Part shown: piece by piece, positions 63,581 to 64,000 of the stretch
Layout of the letters: each line of letters opens with the position of its first letter
How positions within the stretch are numbered: position 1 is the stretch's first letter
Assembly: GCA_017506865.1 (NCBI GenBank)
Contig: JAFCMP010000017.1
Span: 1 to 64,000 of the forward strand
DNA from: Tribonema minus
Taxonomy: Eukaryota; Sar; Xanthophyceae; Tribonematales; Tribonemataceae
Reading direction: 5' to 3'
Length of the DNA: 64,000 bases
Notes under the pieces: model-generated
Told to the model about the DNA's origin: nothing
Seen by the model: the letters and a program-made list of their open reading frames with translations, nothing else
Databases searched by the model: none
Program-made: the position numbers and the translations under genes

Positions 63581-64000
63581 CTGTGAGGGGGAGGGGGGGG
63601 GTTGAAGAGGGGAGGATGAGAGGTGCTGAGCACAGCACAGTTGCTTAGTTCGTAGGCTGTGATGGTATTGGAGCTGAATGAATATTTCAACATCTCTTTT
63701 CCAACAGCACCACGCATTAAGATTGCACGTCTCGTCCCTGATAGTTTGGCGCGTAATTGCGGTGTCAGTTGCATCGCATGTGCACGCTACTTGCTGCACA
63801 CATACGGTGTGATGTTGTGCCAGCTTAATAGCGCCATCGGCGCAGGGCACGGACGTGAGTGATGAGTACTGCCACTTCTAAGTTCACACCTGTTGGAGCG
63901 AGTTGAATTGCAACGTTAAGTGCACCGAAGCGTGTCACTAGATGTGGGCCACTCGGCGTAACCATCACCATTGCTCTACAACTGGTAGCGCTCCGCACAC

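Overview
The window is nuclear DNA of an intron-rich, GC-rich unicellular eukaryote, most likely an alga with a complex red-lineage plastid (haptophyte, cryptophyte or stramenopile type). The geranylgeranyl-diphosphate synthase starts with a secretory signal peptide that ends in an A-Y-A-F motif and is followed by a transit-like stretch, as expected for plastids behind four membranes. Introns are spliceosomal (GT-AG, two clear GC donors). Exons are strongly GC-biased and alanine-rich. TTAGGG/CCCTAA telomere-type words are scattered through introns. The exact lineage cannot be fixed from this sequence alone.

Layout: (1) 126-5008 (+), a MULE transposase missing its 5' end, with a SWIM zinc finger and an added PDZ domain. 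(2) 5009-9374, no gene recognised. (3) 9375-11560, broken duplicate pieces of two genes that lie intact about 11 kb further right: the poly(A) polymerase end and the first exon of a membrane protein. (4) 12860-17652 (-), plastid GGPP synthase in five exons, head to head with (5) 17830-21645 (+), poly(A) polymerase in three exons. (6) 22925-25715 (+), a four-exon membrane protein of unknown function, converging on (7) 27434-38846 (-), ribonucleotide reductase large subunit in 16 exons, 801 aa. (8) 39377-44406 (+), a TIPIN/Swi3/Csm3 fork-protection protein head to head with RNR. (9) 46442-62332 (+), a 16-exon secreted Kelch-repeat protein with an EGF-like module and a hydrophobic, GPI-type tail. 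(10) 63347-63580 (-), the last exon of a gene entering from the right.

I rebuilt every multi-exon gene by hand from splice sites. Intron phases agree at each joined junction, and the summed exon lengths of all complete models are multiples of three. The RNR model keeps the catalytic residues within one or two positions of their human numbers.

The most striking feature is inside the introns. Beside many exons the intron carries one to six tandem, decaying copies of that exon's own edge, often with its splice donor or acceptor. The copies lie about 100-150 bp apart. This occurs in at least four unrelated host genes (GGPPS, RNR, TIPIN, Kelch). It looks like a genome-wide habit of growing introns by tandem duplication across splice junctions, and it leaves rows of decoy splice sites and possible cassette exons. 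C-homopolymers, CCCTAA words and ACTTCAA words often take the place of an ordinary polypyrimidine tract.

The two divergent gene pairs suggest shared promoters. RNR and TIPIN both act in S phase, and two E2F-like sites lie between them. GGPPS and PAP start only 177 bp apart.
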